From contig CAKMKG010000004.1 in the NCBI GenBank assembly GCA_927441425.1, forward strand, positions 52,445-116,444: 64,000 nucleotides of DNA. Reading direction: 5' to 3'. The stretch is from an uncultured Bacillota bacterium. Lineage in GTDB: Bacteria; Bacillota; Clostridia; Peptostreptococcales; Anaerovoracaceae. Each line of letters starts with the position of its first letter. The first letter of the stretch is position 1. A program made the position numbers and the translations under genes. The notes under the pieces are model-generated. The model was not told where the DNA came from, ran no database searches, and worked only from the letters and a program-made list of their open reading frames with translations. Below, piece after piece: positions 42,742 to 52,747 of the stretch.

Positions 42742-44103
42742 ATGAGCGACCTCAATAAGAGTACTACTTTAAAACGAACACTATCCCTACCGCTGCTGAT
42801 CATGTTCGGACTGGCTTACCTGGCTCCTACGGTAGTGTTTAACTACTACGGGATTTTTACCGAATTGACCGGCGGTATGTACACCCTGGCATTTGCCATT
42901 ACCGGAGTCGTCATGCTCCTTACTGCATTCAGCTACGTCCAGATGGTAAAAGCATATCCCGTTGCCGGATCGGCGTATACCTATGTCAACAAATCGGTTC
43001 AGCCCCATGTAGGCTTTTTAACCGGCTGGGTCATGCTGCTGGACTACTTGCTTCTTCCAATGATCTGCTATTTATTATTAGGTATTTATATCAATGAGTT
43101 CTTTCCGATCCTTCCAATCTGGGCGATTGTAGTTGTAGTTGCAACGCTAAGTGCATTGATCAACATCATCGGAATGAAAACTGCCAGTATCATCGACACC
43201 GTCATCATCGCAGCGCAGCTTGCTTTCACTCTGCTGCTTATTATCGTCATCGCCAAGTACGTAGTTGGCGGAGGAGGCGCGGCAGATTTAACCGTCGGCA
43301 AAGCCATCTATAATCCGGAAACCTTCGATCTGGGCAATATCCTCACCGCTTCCGCCGTTCTTTGCGTTTCCTTTGTCGGCTTTGATGCGGTATCAACCAT
43401 GGCGGAGGAAGCCAAGGAGCCCGAAAAAGTAATGGGAAAAGCCATTATGGGCGTCACCATCGGTGCCGGAATTCTCTTCCTCATCACCTCCTATTTCACA
43501 CAGATCGCGTGGCCTATGGCTTATGCGGAGCTGGAAGACGTTGACTCGGGCATCTTCGAGCTGTTTCCGCAAATGGGAGAAGACTGGCTGGGGAATGTAT
43601 TCTTCATTACCGATAACTTTGCAAGCTTTATTTGCGCCATGGCAGGTATGGCTGCGGTTTCTCGTATCCTGCTCGGTATGGGCCGTGATAACATTCTGCC
43701 GAAAAAATTCTTTGGCAGGATTTCGCCGAAATTTCAAACGCCGGTCAACAATATCCTGCTGACTACTGCAATCGCCATGACGGCGCTGTTCTACCAGGAT
43801 AATCTGTTCGGTGCCGCTTCCCTGATCTCCTTTGGGGCGGTAATCGGCTTCTTTATGGTAAATCTCTCGGTTATCTTTCACTATTACATAAAATTAAAGC
43901 TGCGGGGTGGTAAGAATACGCTAAAGTATCTAATCCTTCCCGGCCTCGGCATGATCACTCTGATCGTCGTATTCATCAATATTGAAAACAGTGCCAAAAT
44001 CTTGGGCTCCATCTGGCTTGCAATCGGCGTCGTTTATCTGGCCATCAAGACAAAAGGCTTTCAGGAGCTACCGCCGGAAATGAAGCTGGAAGAACCGGTT
44101 TAA
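42742..44103 (+). CDS. APC-family amino acid permease
   Basis: A 453-residue membrane transporter with about 12 hydrophobic helices. TM1 (LPLLIMFGLAYLAPTVVFNYYG) has the unwound glycine-containing substrate site of the APC superfamily; FVGFDAVSTMAEEAKEPEKVMGKA is the conserved TM6-loop block. ISPKFQTPVNNI matches the loop before TM9. It is the first gene of a permease-amidohydrolase-amidohydrolase cluster and likely imports the substrate they hydrolyse, probably an amino acid derivative or small peptide-like compound. The ATG at 42742 has AAAGGAGGAA upstream. Confidence 0.9.
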   Translation: MSDLNKSTTLKRTLSLPLLIMFGLAYLAPTVVFNYYGIFTELTGGMYTLAFAITGVVMLLTAFSYVQMVKAYPVAGSAYTYVNKSVQPHVGFLTGWVMLLDYLLLPMICYLLLGIYINEFFPILPIWAIVVVVATLSALINIIGMKTASIIDTVIIAAQLAFTLLLIIVIAKYVVGGGGAADLTVGKAIYNPETFDLGNILTASAVLCVSFVGFDAVSTMAEEAKEPEKVMGKAIMGVTIGAGILFLITSYFTQIAWPMAYAELEDVDSGIFELFPQMGEDWLGNVFFITDNFASFICAMAGMAAVSRILLGMGRDNILPKKFFGRISPKFQTPVNNILLTTAIAMTALFYQDNLFGAASLISFGAVIGFFMVNLSVIFHYYIKLKLRGGKNTLKYLILPGLGMITLIVVFINIENSAKILGSIWLAIGVVYLAIKTKGFQELPPEMKLEEPV

Positions 44104-44111
44104 GGAGAGGA

Positions 44112-45449
44112 ATGATGACAACCTTATCGAATCATTATGTTCTCTTGAATGTCAGTATTGTAGACGGGTACGGCGGCTGGCCCGCATATGACATGTTTGT
44201 TCATGTGCTGAATCATCAAATCGTTAAAGTTGGGACAATGAAGCAATATAAAAAAGAAAAGGACGTTCAGGAACTTTCCCTTGATGGTCATTACATCATG
44301 CCCGGCCTCATCGATGCCCACGTACATTTGGCAGGAGGCCGTGCGGATTATGAATGGCAGGAGCTTGAGGTTTTTATGGAGCCAAAGCTGCTTCGCGGGA
44401 TGCGTTCCGTCTACGAGTCCCAAAAGCTGCTGAAGCGAGGCTTTACTTCCGTAAGAGACATCTCCTGGAACGGTTTATACTTGAAGCGAATTTTTTCCGA
44501 TGGCATCCTTCCCGGTCCAAGAATCATCGCCTGCGGTCCGGGGCTCTCTAGAACCGGAGGCCACGGCGATGCCTATCAGTACACTGAAAATTTTAATCAA
44601 CAGGAACTTTTCTGGAGCGTCCTGGCCGACGGTCCCGAAGAGATACGGAAAGCTGTTAGGAGAATTCTCAGAGAAGGTGCAGATCAGATAAAAATCTGGG
44701 CCAGCGGCGGTGACAATTGGCCCCATGATCGGAATTCCGATACCCATTACTCTCTGGAAGAAGTTAAAATGTGCGTGCAGGAGGCCCATATGATACAGGG
44801 CACCCTCTGCTGCGCACATGTGGAAAATACTGAGTCTCTCAGGATCTGCATCGATGCCGGGGTGGATACCATTGAGCATGGAGAATGCCTTGACGAGGAA
44901 TGTGCCGAGGCAATGGTCCGGAAAAATATGATTTTAGTTCCAACACTGGCCATCCTGTTAAGCTGGTTCACTGAGTTTTGCCCGGCAGCGGAAGCTTCCT
45001 CTGATCGGCCAAAGAAAATCCGCCCCGATGCTTTCTTTCACAGGGAGTTTGACAGTAAGCCTGATGTGGACTATGGCAAGGGATTTATAAAAAAGGTTCA
45101 GGATAGTTTTACACTGGCAAGGGAAAAAGGCGTTAAGATTGCACTGGGTTCGGATACGATCTATGAGCCCCTTACCGAATATGGGGAATACAGCGCACTT
45201 GAATTTAAATACCTTGTCAGCTCCGGGCTCACCGTGCCGGAAGCCATCAAAGCCGCGACACTAACCTCATCAGAAGCCCTGGGCATGTCCCACAGGATTG
45301 GCACGGTTGAAGCAGGTAAAAATGCGGATCTGCTTGTTGTAAAGATGGATCCCACCCGGGACGCCGATGTACTTTACAATGCCGAGAATCTACGCATGGT
45401 CATCCTCAACGGACGATTGGCTGTGGAAGATGGCCGGCTAGCCTATTAA
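44112..45449 (+). CDS. Metal-dependent amidohydrolase (prolidase/imidazolonepropionase-like)
   Basis: A 445-residue amidohydrolase-superfamily protein. The first metal motif is GLIDAHVHL; QIKIWASGGDN supplies the likely carboxylated or bridging Lys. CAHVENTES and DTIEHGE give the next His ligands, and ALGSDTI the catalytic Asp. This order is that of the Xaa-Pro dipeptidase and imidazolonepropionase-related group. The start is the first or second ATG of ATGATGAC; the second (44115) has better RBS spacing. It starts eight bases after the permease stop. The substrate is not evident. Confidence 0.88.
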   Translation: MMTTLSNHYVLLNVSIVDGYGGWPAYDMFVHVLNHQIVKVGTMKQYKKEKDVQELSLDGHYIMPGLIDAHVHLAGGRADYEWQELEVFMEPKLLRGMRSVYESQKLLKRGFTSVRDISWNGLYLKRIFSDGILPGPRIIACGPGLSRTGGHGDAYQYTENFNQQELFWSVLADGPEEIRKAVRRILREGADQIKIWASGGDNWPHDRNSDTHYSLEEVKMCVQEAHMIQGTLCCAHVENTESLRICIDAGVDTIEHGECLDEECAEAMVRKNMILVPTLAILLSWFTEFCPAAEASSDRPKKIRPDAFFHREFDSKPDVDYGKGFIKKVQDSFTLAREKGVKIALGSDTIYEPLTEYGEYSALEFKYLVSSGLTVPEAIKAATLTSSEALGMSHRIGTVEAGKNADLLVVKMDPTRDADVLYNAENLRMVILNGRLAVEDGRLAY

Positions 45450-45510
45450 AGAAATGGATTAGAGCAGCATCCTTCACATGGATGCTGCCATAAAGAAAGG
45501 AAGCCCTGCT

Positions 45511-47199
45511 ATGAATATGGTTTTGACAAATGCGAAAATCTATACCTGCAATGCTGCAGAGCCATGGGCGGAAACCGTCGTGATCAGGGATGGTGCGATC
45601 GCTTATGCAGGCAGCAATGACAAGACAAAATGGGAAGCGGTCGCAGGTGATGCTGAGGTCTTCAACATGAAAGAAAAGATGGTCATTCCTGGCATCATAG
45701 ACAGCCATACCCACCCAGGTATGGTCTCTCAAAGCTCCTGGCATATCAAGTTGCCATGGACGGAGGATGTCAATGAGTTGCTGGCCTTTGTAAAGGAATA
45801 TGCACAAAACCATCCCGTATCAGAAGCACCCTTCCTCTATTTTGAGTACTATCCCACCAGTATGTTTGGTGACAAGGGTCCCACAAAGGAGCTCCTTGAC
45901 ACGGCGATATCCGATAGGCCCTGCCTGTGTCAGGATTTCGGAGATCATCTCCACTGGGTAAACAGCAAGATGTTGGAAATGATGGAGGTAACTAAGGACA
46001 CCCCCGATCCTGTCCCCGGCCTTGAAATGTTTGTACGAGATGTAAACGGTGAACCGACCGGATGGCTGAAGGAATATGTCCATATGCGCTTTGCTGAGAC
46101 ACTCTACAAAAATATAGGCTGGGTGCCTCCCATGGACTTGACCCCGGAGCTGATGGGAAATTTCTTCTGTTTCCTCACCGAGCACGGAATTACTGCAATA
46201 GGGGAAGGAATTCTGGAAGGAGAGGCGCAGCTGTCTTCCATGGCCGAGCTGGATCGAAGGGGAAAACTCAATGTTTACTATGACGGCATTGTCCGCTTCT
46301 GGAGCTATGAAGACCTTCCCGAGAAAATTGCTGAGCTACGCGCCTATCAGAAGAAATATACGAGCAAGCATATCAAAATCAATACCTTGAAGCTGTTTCT
46401 GGACGGCACCAACGAAAGCGGCAACAGCGCTCTTCTGTCTCCACATCTCAACGACCCCAGCAGGTCAAACTTTGGGGAGATTAAGATGGAAACGGAAGAG
46501 CTGAAAAACTGTTTCCTGCTCTGTAATCAAGAAGGTTTGGATATCCAAATCCATATGGTGGGAGACCGGGCTTTCCGTGTGGGTTGTGATGCGGTGGAGG
46601 CTGCACAGAAAGAAGCAGCACAGCGCGGTGAGAAGTGGATCATCCAGGCGATTTTCGCCCATTGTGAATTGGTCGATCCCGCCGACATGCACCGTCCTGC
46701 TCAATTGGGGATCACCATCAACTGGTCCTGCCACTGGTCCGGCGGTTACTTCGGAGAAGAGGCCCAGACTTTTATCGGCAAAGAAAAGTGGAATCGGATG
46801 TATCAGTTTAATCCCATCATCGATAGTGGTGCTCTGGTTGCCTTCTCCAGCGATGTGGTCACCTATTACGAGCTACATCGAGCAGACCCATTTTTCAGCA
46901 TGCAGGTTGCCCATACCCGTGTCGATCCGGAATTCCCTCTCGACCCTACAGTCTACCCCGGAAGCCTACGTCCAGAGGAATCTGCCCGTCTGTCCAGAGA
47001 AACCCTTATGAAAGGCTACACCATCAGCGGCGCACGTCAGCTTCGCTGGGAGGATAAAATGGGCTCCATTGAGGTTGGTAAGCTTGCTAATCTAAATGTC
47101 ATCAGCAACGATTTTTTCAATATCGATCCCACTAAAATTTCTGAGATCAAATTTGATGCCGTAATTTTTGATGGCGAAGTGATTTACGGCGAGCTGTAG
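45511..47199 (+). CDS. Amidohydrolase family protein (YtcJ/amidohydrolase 3)
   Basis: A 562-residue metal-dependent hydrolase. The opening LTNAKIYTCNAAEPWAETVVIRDG is the standard N-terminal barrel, followed by VIPGIIDSHTHPG (first HxH). LFLDGTNESGNSALL, IQIHMVGDRAF, FAHCELV and SSDVV are the later active-site stretches of amidohydrolase-3 (YtcJ-like) enzymes. These often deformylate or hydrolyse N-substituted compounds. The ATG at 45511 has AAAGGAA upstream. It follows the first amidohydrolase by 61 bases; two hydrolases plus a permease suggest a two-step degradation pathway. Confidence 0.88.
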   Translation: MNMVLTNAKIYTCNAAEPWAETVVIRDGAIAYAGSNDKTKWEAVAGDAEVFNMKEKMVIPGIIDSHTHPGMVSQSSWHIKLPWTEDVNELLAFVKEYAQNHPVSEAPFLYFEYYPTSMFGDKGPTKELLDTAISDRPCLCQDFGDHLHWVNSKMLEMMEVTKDTPDPVPGLEMFVRDVNGEPTGWLKEYVHMRFAETLYKNIGWVPPMDLTPELMGNFFCFLTEHGITAIGEGILEGEAQLSSMAELDRRGKLNVYYDGIVRFWSYEDLPEKIAELRAYQKKYTSKHIKINTLKLFLDGTNESGNSALLSPHLNDPSRSNFGEIKMETEELKNCFLLCNQEGLDIQIHMVGDRAFRVGCDAVEAAQKEAAQRGEKWIIQAIFAHCELVDPADMHRPAQLGITINWSCHWSGGYFGEEAQTFIGKEKWNRMYQFNPIIDSGALVAFSSDVVTYYELHRADPFFSMQVAHTRVDPEFPLDPTVYPGSLRPEESARLSRETLMKGYTISGARQLRWEDKMGSIEVGKLANLNVISNDFFNIDPTKISEIKFDAVIFDGEVIYGEL

Positions 47200-47294
47200 C
47201 GGCACCATACATTTCTGAAGATCGCTCTGATTGAATCTTTGTAAGGAATCATATATAGTATAGGAAAGAAAACAGAAAAGGCGGAGCATTGGTC

Positions 47295-48662
47295 ATGTAT
47301 ACGGAAACGATTCCTTTTGTTCAGGATATGCCAATCACCTACGACGCGTATAAAGTAAGTCATTACCATCTGCATTGCCATGTAGGTGTGGTTGAAGTGC
47401 TCATCCTGCTCAGCGGCAGCGCCCATGTCAAGGTCAGCTTCGAGGAGTTCGATATGAAGGAAGGTGATTATATCGTCATCAATGCGGAGGACTCCCATTC
47501 CATTTATGCCAGCGACTCGAAATGCGAAGCGGCCAGCCTTTACTTTGATATGAAAAGCTATCAAGAACCGATTCCCTATCTGGACTATGTTCTTTTTTCC
47601 TGCGAGTCCTTTGATCTGGTGAAATACAAAAATGAAACCCAGACTCTTCGCAGAATGATTGCAAACCTGTTGCTGCATCTTGCCAAAAATCAGCAAAGTC
47701 TTCATAATCAGGCCTACTGCGAGAATATGAAACAGACGGCAGAGGAACTGCTCTGGATCTTTGTCAACGAATATGATATGAAAAACTATTACAGCAGGAA
47801 CTGGAACGCGGGTTATCACAAAACAGAAAAATACTATAAGATTATGCGTTATATTTGCGAACACTATGAAATGAAAAACCTGATGGATTACATATCGAAA
47901 AATGAATTTTACTCCAAGTCGTATATTACCCATCTCTTTAAACAGGTAGGCGCCAGCAGTTTTCAGGATGTCCTGACTTATATCAGACTATACCGGTCGG
48001 AAAGACTTTTACTGGACAGCGAACTTTCCATCGTTGAGATTGCAGACCGATGCGGGTTTTCCGATATCAAATATTATACGAGCAACTTTAAAAAATGGTT
48101 CCTCCATACCCCTTCCGAATACCGAAAGATCTATCAGCCTGAAATCGCAAAAATCAGTCTTTTTCAGCGGCTGCGGGTGGAAGATGTCATTGACAAGATG
48201 GAAAATTTGATTAAGAGCAACACCGATGATACCCCATACAAGGCTGCTATCAATCCATTGAGCGTCAAAACAAAAGGCACCTGGATCCCTGAACAGCCCG
48301 CATATGGGGTGAGTCTGGGAAACACACCCACCAGTCCCTCGAAAGGGCTTGAAGTTCATCAGATCTGCATCCGCATTGATGAGAAAACCAATCTACAAAA
48401 TCTCGCTTCCAATTTCTCCGACTTTCAGAAACAAGGCTTTCTTCCTACATTAATCCTTTACTACAAGGATACCTCTCTAGATTTGTGGAATGACCTGCTT
48501 CTATCCTGCTCTGCCATCTTCGCCAATGAGATATTTCTGACATCGGACATTGAAATCATCATTGCCTACAGTGATCTCAGCGATAAACCAAACGTCAGCA
48601 GTCTGCTGCAAAACAGCGAAAAATATCATAGGATCAAATTAAAACCAATGCTGATGATATGA
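47295..48662 (+). CDS. AraC-family regulator with unusual C-terminal extension
   Basis: A 455-residue regulator. The N-terminal cupin (about 20-90: YHLHCHVGVVEVLILLSG...VINAEDSHSIYA) should bind a ligand. The double helix-turn-helix lies mid-chain at about 180-280 (YISKNEFYSKSYITHLFKQVG and SIVEIADRCGFSDIKYYTSNFKKW). About 175 residues follow, ending LLQNSEKYHRIKLKPMLMI, which most AraC proteins lack; this part looks like an alpha/beta domain. I use the ATG at 47295. It probably controls the permease/amidohydrolase genes just upstream. Confidence 0.85.
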   Translation: MYTETIPFVQDMPITYDAYKVSHYHLHCHVGVVEVLILLSGSAHVKVSFEEFDMKEGDYIVINAEDSHSIYASDSKCEAASLYFDMKSYQEPIPYLDYVLFSCESFDLVKYKNETQTLRRMIANLLLHLAKNQQSLHNQAYCENMKQTAEELLWIFVNEYDMKNYYSRNWNAGYHKTEKYYKIMRYICEHYEMKNLMDYISKNEFYSKSYITHLFKQVGASSFQDVLTYIRLYRSERLLLDSELSIVEIADRCGFSDIKYYTSNFKKWFLHTPSEYRKIYQPEIAKISLFQRLRVEDVIDKMENLIKSNTDDTPYKAAINPLSVKTKGTWIPEQPAYGVSLGNTPTSPSKGLEVHQICIRIDEKTNLQNLASNFSDFQKQGFLPTLILYYKDTSLDLWNDLLLSCSAIFANEIFLTSDIEIIIAYSDLSDKPNVSSLLQNSEKYHRIKLKPMLMI

Positions 48663-48672
48663 ACAGATAACC

Positions 48673-48702
48673 AAATAGCGACACTTGTGTCGCTATTTTT
48701 AT
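48673..48702 (+). terminator. Terminator after the AraC gene
   Basis: A 12-base-pair stem (AAATAGCGACAC/GTGTCGCTATTT) with a two-base loop, followed by a T-rich run. Confidence 0.85.
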
Positions 48703-48784
48703 TTCTTCGTTATTTTATCATACCCTTTAAATTTTGGCAGTATTACATTTTGCGACATATATGTCGCTTAAAGAATTATTCTGC

Positions 48785-49192
48785 TTACTTTTTTCTTACG
48801 AGAAAGAAAATCCCCAGGCCGATCAGGATGGCGGCAAGGAAAATATCCTTTGGAATCCATGGGATCAGGTCTTTCGCCAGCACGAATGCACCAAAAAGGA
48901 CCAGGATTGCGCCAAGCACAACAGAGGTGCTTCGGCTGCTGTTTTTCCTCTCCGATCTGGTGCCGGGATCTTCCGGTCTGGTATAGTTGTCTTCAATCGA
49001 GCTGTATGCCGGATTGGCAGGCATAATGATCGCCGCGATGATATATGCGATCAGCCCCGCTCCCCCCACCAGGGTAAACACGACCCATGCAAGACGAACG
49101 ACCACAGTGTCGACGGCGAAATATTCCGCCATACCGCCGCAAACGCCGGCCAGAACTTTATCGTTTGATGATTTGTACAGTTTCTTTTCCAT
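48785..49192 (-). CDS. PspC-domain membrane protein
   Basis: A 135-residue protein. KKLYKSSNDKVLAGVCGGMAEYFAVDTVVVRLAWVVFTLVGGAGLIAYIIAAIIMP is the complete PspC domain with its membrane helix. A charged linker with many Ser and Arg residues follows, then two more hydrophobic helices (about 90-110 and 114-132). PspC domains take part in envelope-stress responses. The ATG at 49192 has AAAGGGG nine bases upstream. The second helical pair resembles the LiaF/LiaI-like additions seen in Bacillota. It is apparently transcribed alone. Confidence 0.85.
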   Translation of the reverse strand: MEKKLYKSSNDKVLAGVCGGMAEYFAVDTVVVRLAWVVFTLVGGAGLIAYIIAAIIMPANPAYSSIEDNYTRPEDPGTRSERKNSSRSTSVVLGAILVLFGAFVLAKDLIPWIPKDIFLAAILIGLGIFFLVRKK

Positions 49193-49264
49193 TTCTCTAA
49201 TCCCCTTTAATTGCAAAATCAGTTGGTATATTTACTTACTACAGTTTATATTATACAGCAATAA

Positions 49265-51460
49265 TTATTCCTGACAATACCGATTCTCATGGGTTTTGTC
49301 TTTTCTCAGTTTCCGTATCACACGATCAACCCTTATGAAGGGGTATATTACAAATGGAAAGATCCGTTTCATTATTTTGTTTTCCGGTTCGGGCAGCACT
49401 CTCGCTCTTTTTTTAGCATCTTGAATAAACAATTCCTGGATATTAATTCGGTTCAGATTCTCCGGTCTTCTTTGATAGGTTCCATCCTTCTGCAGGGCTC
49501 TGGCTTTTTCCGTATCATAAAACATGCTATCGAATAGCTCATTGATTTTATCTTTCATTGCTTCAGAGTAAATCGGGCAGACCACCTCAACTCGCCTTTG
49601 CATATTTCGCGTCATGATATCTGCCGAAGAAATATACAGCTTCTGTTCTACCCCGATGCCAAATCGAAATATTCTGGAATGCTCCAGAAAGCGTCCAACA
49701 ATACTTATTATATTAATGTTTTCGGTTGCGCCTTCAATACCGGGCAGAATGCAGCATATCCCTCTTACGAGCAGATCGATCTTCACTCCGGCGCATGATG
49801 CCTCCTTCAATTTTTCAATAATCTCAAAATCCGTTATAGAATTGACTTTGAACGCAATCCTACCTTCTTCTTTCTTCGCGGTTTCTTCTTCAATCAGTTC
49901 TATGATCCGATTTTTCATACTGTTTGGAGCAACCAACAAGTGCTTATACTCTCCGGATAGATTGGATATTGTCATGTTTTTGAAGAAATTTGCCGCATCC
50001 CTGCCGATCTCCTGATTTGCAGTCATGAGAGAGAAATCCGTGTAAAGCTCAGTGGTTTTCTCATTGTAATTTCCGGTGCCAACCTGTGTTATATACATAT
50101 AGTCGCCAAAGACTTTTCTTGTGATCAGGCATACCTTTGAGTGTACCTTATACTCTCCAATGCCATAAATCAGCCTGCAGCCGGCTTCTTCCAGCCGTAC
50201 GGACCAGTCGATGTTGTTCTGTTCATCAAACCGTGCCCTCAATTCGATTAGAACCACAACCTCTTTTCCATTTTCAGCAGCAGCACAAAGGTACTCCACC
50301 AACTTCGCCCTCTGGGCCAAGCGATATATGGTTATCTTGATTGATACAACGCTGCTGTCTTCTGCAGACTCCTTGATCATCCGGAGGAATGGTTCCATGC
50401 TTTCATACGGATAGGATAATACGATATCTTTTCTGCATACCTGGGCGATCACGCTTTCATGTGCAGAAATTTCAGGGGAAGGCTGAGGCTGAAATGGTTT
50501 ATAGTAATAGTTCCTCTTCTGCTTCTCGTCAATAATTCCGGCAATCAGCGAATCAAAATTCATCGATATCGGTGTCCTGCTGATTAATATCTGCTCTTGT
50601 TCAACGTTCAGTTTGCTGCATAAGGCATCCTTCAGCCACCCACTGATTTTTTTCTCAAACTCAACACGTACAATTTCAAGACTCTTTCTTTTCTTCAGAA
50701 GCTTTTTCATGACACTCCTAAAATCCTCGATCAAATCGATATCTTGATCTTCCATGCTGATGTCTGCATTACGGGTCACATAAAAAATATTTTTATCCTT
50801 TATCGCGTACATATTAAAAACAAAATCTGAATACTCACTGATGATTTTGACCGAAGGAACGAAACGGATCTCTTCGCCGGGGAAAAATATCAGCTCCGGT
50901 ACAGTACTCGGAACAGGAATCAACCCTAAATAAGCCTTATTTTTGTTCTCTAAATGCAGGGCAATATAAGGTTTCTTATTTGGAATAAACGGGAAGGGAT
51001 GATGGTTGTCCACAATTTGAGGAGACAGAACAGGCAGAATATAGCGTGAAAAATACTCCTTCAGGTATTCATTCTCCATCTCGGTTATATCACTCAAGGC
51101 CAAATGATGAATGCCTTGCTCTTTCATTAGCCGTCTGATTTCGGTATAAGTCATATCACGCTGTAGATATAAAGTCCGTACTGCTTTGTAGATGACCTTC
51201 AGCTGTTCCTTCACAGTCATCCCGGATTTATTATCTATGACTGCGGCTCCGTTCTCTGCATACAGATCAAAAATGCTCCCGACCCGAATCATAAAAAATT
51301 CATCCAGATTATTAGAAAAGATAGATACAAATTTAAGTCGCTCAAAAAGAGGGACCTCCGGGTCCTGTGCTTCCTGCAAAACCCGTTCATTGAACCTCAG
51401 CCATGACAGCTCTCTGTTTTGCATATAGGAGTTATTCACCGGATCATCCCTCTTCTCCAT
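49265..51460 (-). CDS. ppk1: Polyphosphate kinase 1
   Basis: A 731-residue enzyme that makes polyphosphate from ATP. The N-terminal domain starts with NRELSWLRFNERVLQEA and FVSIFSNNLDEFFMIRVG. The catalytic region has ITIYRLAQRAKLVEYL, ELRARFDEQNNI and YKVHSKVCLI, with the His expected to be phosphorylated, and YITQVGTGNYNEKTTELYTD. The length is usual. It overlaps the end of ppx by 17 bases, so both form one operon. The C-terminal 30 residues are very basic. Confidence 0.95.
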   Translation of the reverse strand: MEKRDDPVNNSYMQNRELSWLRFNERVLQEAQDPEVPLFERLKFVSIFSNNLDEFFMIRVGSIFDLYAENGAAVIDNKSGMTVKEQLKVIYKAVRTLYLQRDMTYTEIRRLMKEQGIHHLALSDITEMENEYLKEYFSRYILPVLSPQIVDNHHPFPFIPNKKPYIALHLENKNKAYLGLIPVPSTVPELIFFPGEEIRFVPSVKIISEYSDFVFNMYAIKDKNIFYVTRNADISMEDQDIDLIEDFRSVMKKLLKKRKSLEIVRVEFEKKISGWLKDALCSKLNVEQEQILISRTPISMNFDSLIAGIIDEKQKRNYYYKPFQPQPSPEISAHESVIAQVCRKDIVLSYPYESMEPFLRMIKESAEDSSVVSIKITIYRLAQRAKLVEYLCAAAENGKEVVVLIELRARFDEQNNIDWSVRLEEAGCRLIYGIGEYKVHSKVCLITRKVFGDYMYITQVGTGNYNEKTTELYTDFSLMTANQEIGRDAANFFKNMTISNLSGEYKHLLVAPNSMKNRIIELIEEETAKKEEGRIAFKVNSITDFEIIEKLKEASCAGVKIDLLVRGICCILPGIEGATENINIISIVGRFLEHSRIFRFGIGVEQKLYISSADIMTRNMQRRVEVVCPIYSEAMKDKINELFDSMFYDTEKARALQKDGTYQRRPENLNRINIQELFIQDAKKRARVLPEPENKIMKRIFPFVIYPFIRVDRVIRKLRKDKTHENRYCQE

Positions 51461-52355
51461 TTTCCCACCCGATCACCGTCTTGATTAAGTAGCCTTCTCT
51501 GACACCGTATTCACTGACGATTATATTCTCACAATTGAAACGTTTTGCGATGGTCCTTAATAGAATCATGCCCGGTATAATAGTATGAATCCGGTCCGGT
51601 ACGACGCGTAGGATCCGTTCGACGCCGTCCTCATCGTCATAAAAAGACCTCAACAGCGTTTTGATCTGCTCCGGCTTCAGACTCCGGTTGGACAGCGGGA
51701 GATCATAATAATCGTTGCTGAGCTTGCATGCCGCTCTATTTGTTCCCCCTACACCGCATAATATTGCCGTAGGAGTTTCTCCCTCCTCGATGACCGCCAA
51801 CTGCGCTCTGACATATTTTTTTATTATTTTATATTCACCCTTCGTAGGAATCAGCCCGGACACAAAATTTGCATAAAGGCTCAAAGATCCCATAGGAATA
51901 GAATAAGTCCTGCATATTTTTTTATCCTTATAAAAAACGAACTCTGTGCTTCCGCCTCCGATATCGATTAGAAGGCCGGAGTCAATCTCCACGTTATAAG
52001 CCGCTCCGATAAATCCGCAGACGCCTTCCTCCTCTCCCGATATGACATTCACATCAAACCCGGTTCTTTCCTTGATTGCATCGACTGCCTGCTGCCGGTT
52101 CTGAATATTTCGAAAGGATGCGGTAGCAATTACGTAAACATTTTGAATTCGAACGTTTTCAATTACTTTTTTAAATCCCAATAAAACCGAGATGGCTTTA
52201 TTGATCCCACGTTCTGTCATGCAGCCTTTTTCATCTACATAGCTGATTAATGCAGCCGTATTTTTGCGATGAAACATGGGCTTAATTTCATTGTCGTGTA
52301 TGGAATAGACGGAAAGTCTCATTGTGTTGGATCCAATATCGATTACTGCATACAT
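51444..52355 (-). CDS. ppx: Exopolyphosphatase / Ppx-GppA family phosphatase
   Basis: A 303-residue protein of the actin-like ASKHA fold. YAVIDIGSNTMRLSVY is the phosphate-1 motif, VISGEEEGVCGFIGAAY and LLIDIGGGSTEFVFY are the core motifs, and AILCGVGGTNRAA is the adenosine-side loop. It is of the short Ppx type without the HD domain. It either degrades polyphosphate or acts on pppGpp. It is the first gene of the ppx-ppk operon (GAGGAG nine bases upstream), pairing synthesis and breakdown of polyphosphate. Confidence 0.93.
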   Translation of the reverse strand: MYAVIDIGSNTMRLSVYSIHDNEIKPMFHRKNTAALISYVDEKGCMTERGINKAISVLLGFKKVIENVRIQNVYVIATASFRNIQNRQQAVDAIKERTGFDVNVISGEEEGVCGFIGAAYNVEIDSGLLIDIGGGSTEFVFYKDKKICRTYSIPMGSLSLYANFVSGLIPTKGEYKIIKKYVRAQLAVIEEGETPTAILCGVGGTNRAACKLSNDYYDLPLSNRSLKPEQIKTLLRSFYDDEDGVERILRVVPDRIHTIIPGMILLRTIAKRFNCENIIVSEYGVREGYLIKTVIGWENGEEG

Positions 52356-52747
52356 TTTTTTATCTCCTCAAATCTTCATTACTTCGGCGGTACCATTCTC
52401 TTTCTTTTATATTATCTAAAAAATGTAAATTCTGTATTAAGCCTATGTTAAATATTGGGAGGAAGCGATAATCCCGCTGTAGACGCAGCTTGCTTGTTAT
52501 TTTTTTGGTAATTTTTTGTAGATGACCCTAAAGTTTTCACTGATACAGACGATATAGTGTATGGCTAACTCTAGATCCTGCGATATTGAAAATCAAAAAA
52601 GATGTGTGTAGCGAAAAATAACTGAAGTAAATAGGTTTTGTGCAATCAGGTATCCTGTAATTGCCTTAGCCTTATTCCGTTTCACAGGTCAGCAAGTATG
52701 CGGCAGCATGATTGTTTTGATGAAAATATCAGAAAGGAGAGATGGCT
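52356..52747. other. 392-base intergenic region between ppx and a hypothetical gene
   Basis: This should hold the divergent promoters of ppx (leftward) and of the gene at 52748 (rightward). I see no convincing gene, strong palindrome or repeat in it; an AAAGGAG ribosome site for the rightward gene lies at its right edge. Confidence 0.5.
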
